Assembly (NCBI GenBank): GCA_002779205.1
Contig: PEXF01000069.1
Location: forward strand, 1-13,176
Origin: Candidatus Hydromicrobium americanum
GTDB taxonomy: Bacteria; Actinomycetota; Humimicrobiia; Humimicrobiales; Humimicrobiaceae
Reading direction: 5' to 3'
DNA length: 13,176 bases
The position numbers and the translations under genes were made by a program. The notes under the pieces were generated by a model. That model did not search any database. It worked only from the letters and a program-made list of their open reading frames with translations, and had not been told where the DNA came from. Of the stretch, positions 12,616 to 13,176 are shown one piece after another; within the stretch, counting starts at the first letter, position 1, and every line of letters begins with the position of its first letter.

Positions 12616-13176
12616 TTACAGATCTACCCTTTTAGGCCAGGGCTCTTGCTTTGAAGTCCCCCATAATTTACTTATATAATTTATTGAAAATAGATCCTCA
12701 ATTGCATGCAGCCAATATGCCCCCCTATCTGTGAGAACTATTCGGTCTCCATCATCTTTTAAGAATCCAAAGGAAGACAGTGGGTTTATGTATTTTCCAT
12801 AGACCTCATCAAACTCTCTCCTAAACCTTTCCCTGAAATCACTTCTTCTAAATCTAGTCTCCATAGACTCTCCAGTAAAACCACCATGCCATCTGCATGC
12901 TTTCTGAGAGATTAAGTGATAAGGCAATTGGCATCGTTTCATTCTCAATCGTACTGATATATTCAGAAACATTGAAAGTATTTAGATAAAAAATATCCTT
13001 TAGATATGTTCCACCACTGGCACCAAGACCAACATAAAGAGGTACTGTTACAGAACAGTATTTTGGAACTTCTTTTTTTGTGAATGCCCAGACAGAAGTT
13101 CTCTCAAAGCCAGCATCATAAAAAATATTCTCAAGAATGCTAAGCATTTTTCGTCTTTTAAATACTGTAGATATAT
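12616..13176 (-). pseudogene. HemN-like protein, C-terminal part, frameshifted (5' end beyond window)
   Basis: The C-terminal region of a coproporphyrinogen-III-oxidase-like (HemN/HemW family) radical SAM protein is readable in two frames. The upstream frame, open from the right edge, carries ERTSVWAFTKKEVPKYCSVT, YVGLGASGGTYL, FNTFNVSEYI, PIALSLNLSESMQMAWWFYW and RVYGD, then stops at 12854-12856. The downstream frame continues ETRFRRSDFRERFRREFDEV, ILTDRGAYW-type text and DLFSINYISKLWGTSKQEPW to the stop at 12616. Both frames fit one continuous family-like C-terminus if one G is removed from TATGGAGACT on the minus strand (forward CC at 12861-12862). The radical SAM core and its cysteines must lie outside the window to the right. 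The break is either a real loss of function or a one-base assembly error. The gene is immediately upstream of the radical SAM gene and in the same direction. Confidence 0.82.

Noticed and set aside
12616..12972. A separate 118-residue gene starting at 12972
   Set aside because: Its first 35 or so residues are an out-of-frame reading of the upstream HemN-like part; only the residues after about ETRF are family-like.
12854..13147. A separate 97-residue gene starting at 13147
   Set aside because: The frame stays open upstream to the window edge with HemN-like text, so the ATG at 13147 is internal and the stop at 12854 is caused by the frameshift.

Overview
The window is AT-rich (roughly one third G+C by eye) and reads as bacterial chromosome from an obligate or facultative anaerobe. 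The grounds are a ferredoxin-type 2-oxoacid oxidoreductase, an iron-sulfur flavoprotein, a DUF362 protein carrying two [4Fe-4S] motifs, two radical-SAM-type genes, a lipoprotein thioredoxin with its CcdA partner, strong AGGAGG ribosome sites and TTG starts. A low-GC Firmicute or an Atribacterota-like lineage would fit, but the sequence alone does not settle the phylum. No rRNA, tRNA, CRISPR array or intact insertion sequence was seen.

Region 1 (1-4392, all minus strand) is a tight five-gene cluster, read right to left: korA (fused gamma-alpha subunit), korB (beta subunit), an Isf-type iron-sulfur flavoprotein, a TlpA/ResA-like lipoprotein thioredoxin, and ccdA, which is cut by the left edge. 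A good promoter candidate (TTGCAA, 17 nt, TATCAT) lies just upstream of korA. Gaps are about 44, 36, 13 and 0 nt. The order suggests, but does not prove, that low-potential electrons made by 2-oxoacid oxidation can be passed through a flavoprotein towards the CcdA-TlpA thiol-disulfide relay outside the membrane.

Region 2 (4393-6037) holds a divergent UMF1-family transporter on the plus strand. It is followed by a short gap that contains a decayed minus-strand N-terminus of a CoA-disulfide-reductase/NADH-oxidase-type flavoenzyme.

Region 3 (6038-8784, minus strand) is a copper export unit: a free-standing HMA copper chaperone (copZ) followed by a P1B copper ATPase (copA) that has no metal-binding domain of its own, with its own promoter candidate. 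Upstream of it sits a YtxH-type small membrane-anchored coiled-coil protein.

Region 4 (9002-11233) is a plus-strand alpha/beta hydrolase converging on, and overlapping by 12 bp, a minus-strand DUF362-ferredoxin protein. A 490-bp gene-free AT-rich gap follows (11234-11723). It carries a possible DUF362 promoter, a hairpin, and a 153-bp block bounded by imperfect 16-bp inverted repeats.

Region 5 (11724-13176, minus strand) is a radical SAM protein with a C-terminal cysteine cluster. It lies 13 nt downstream of the C-terminal part of a HemN-like protein that runs off the right edge and is broken by a one-base frameshift near 12861.
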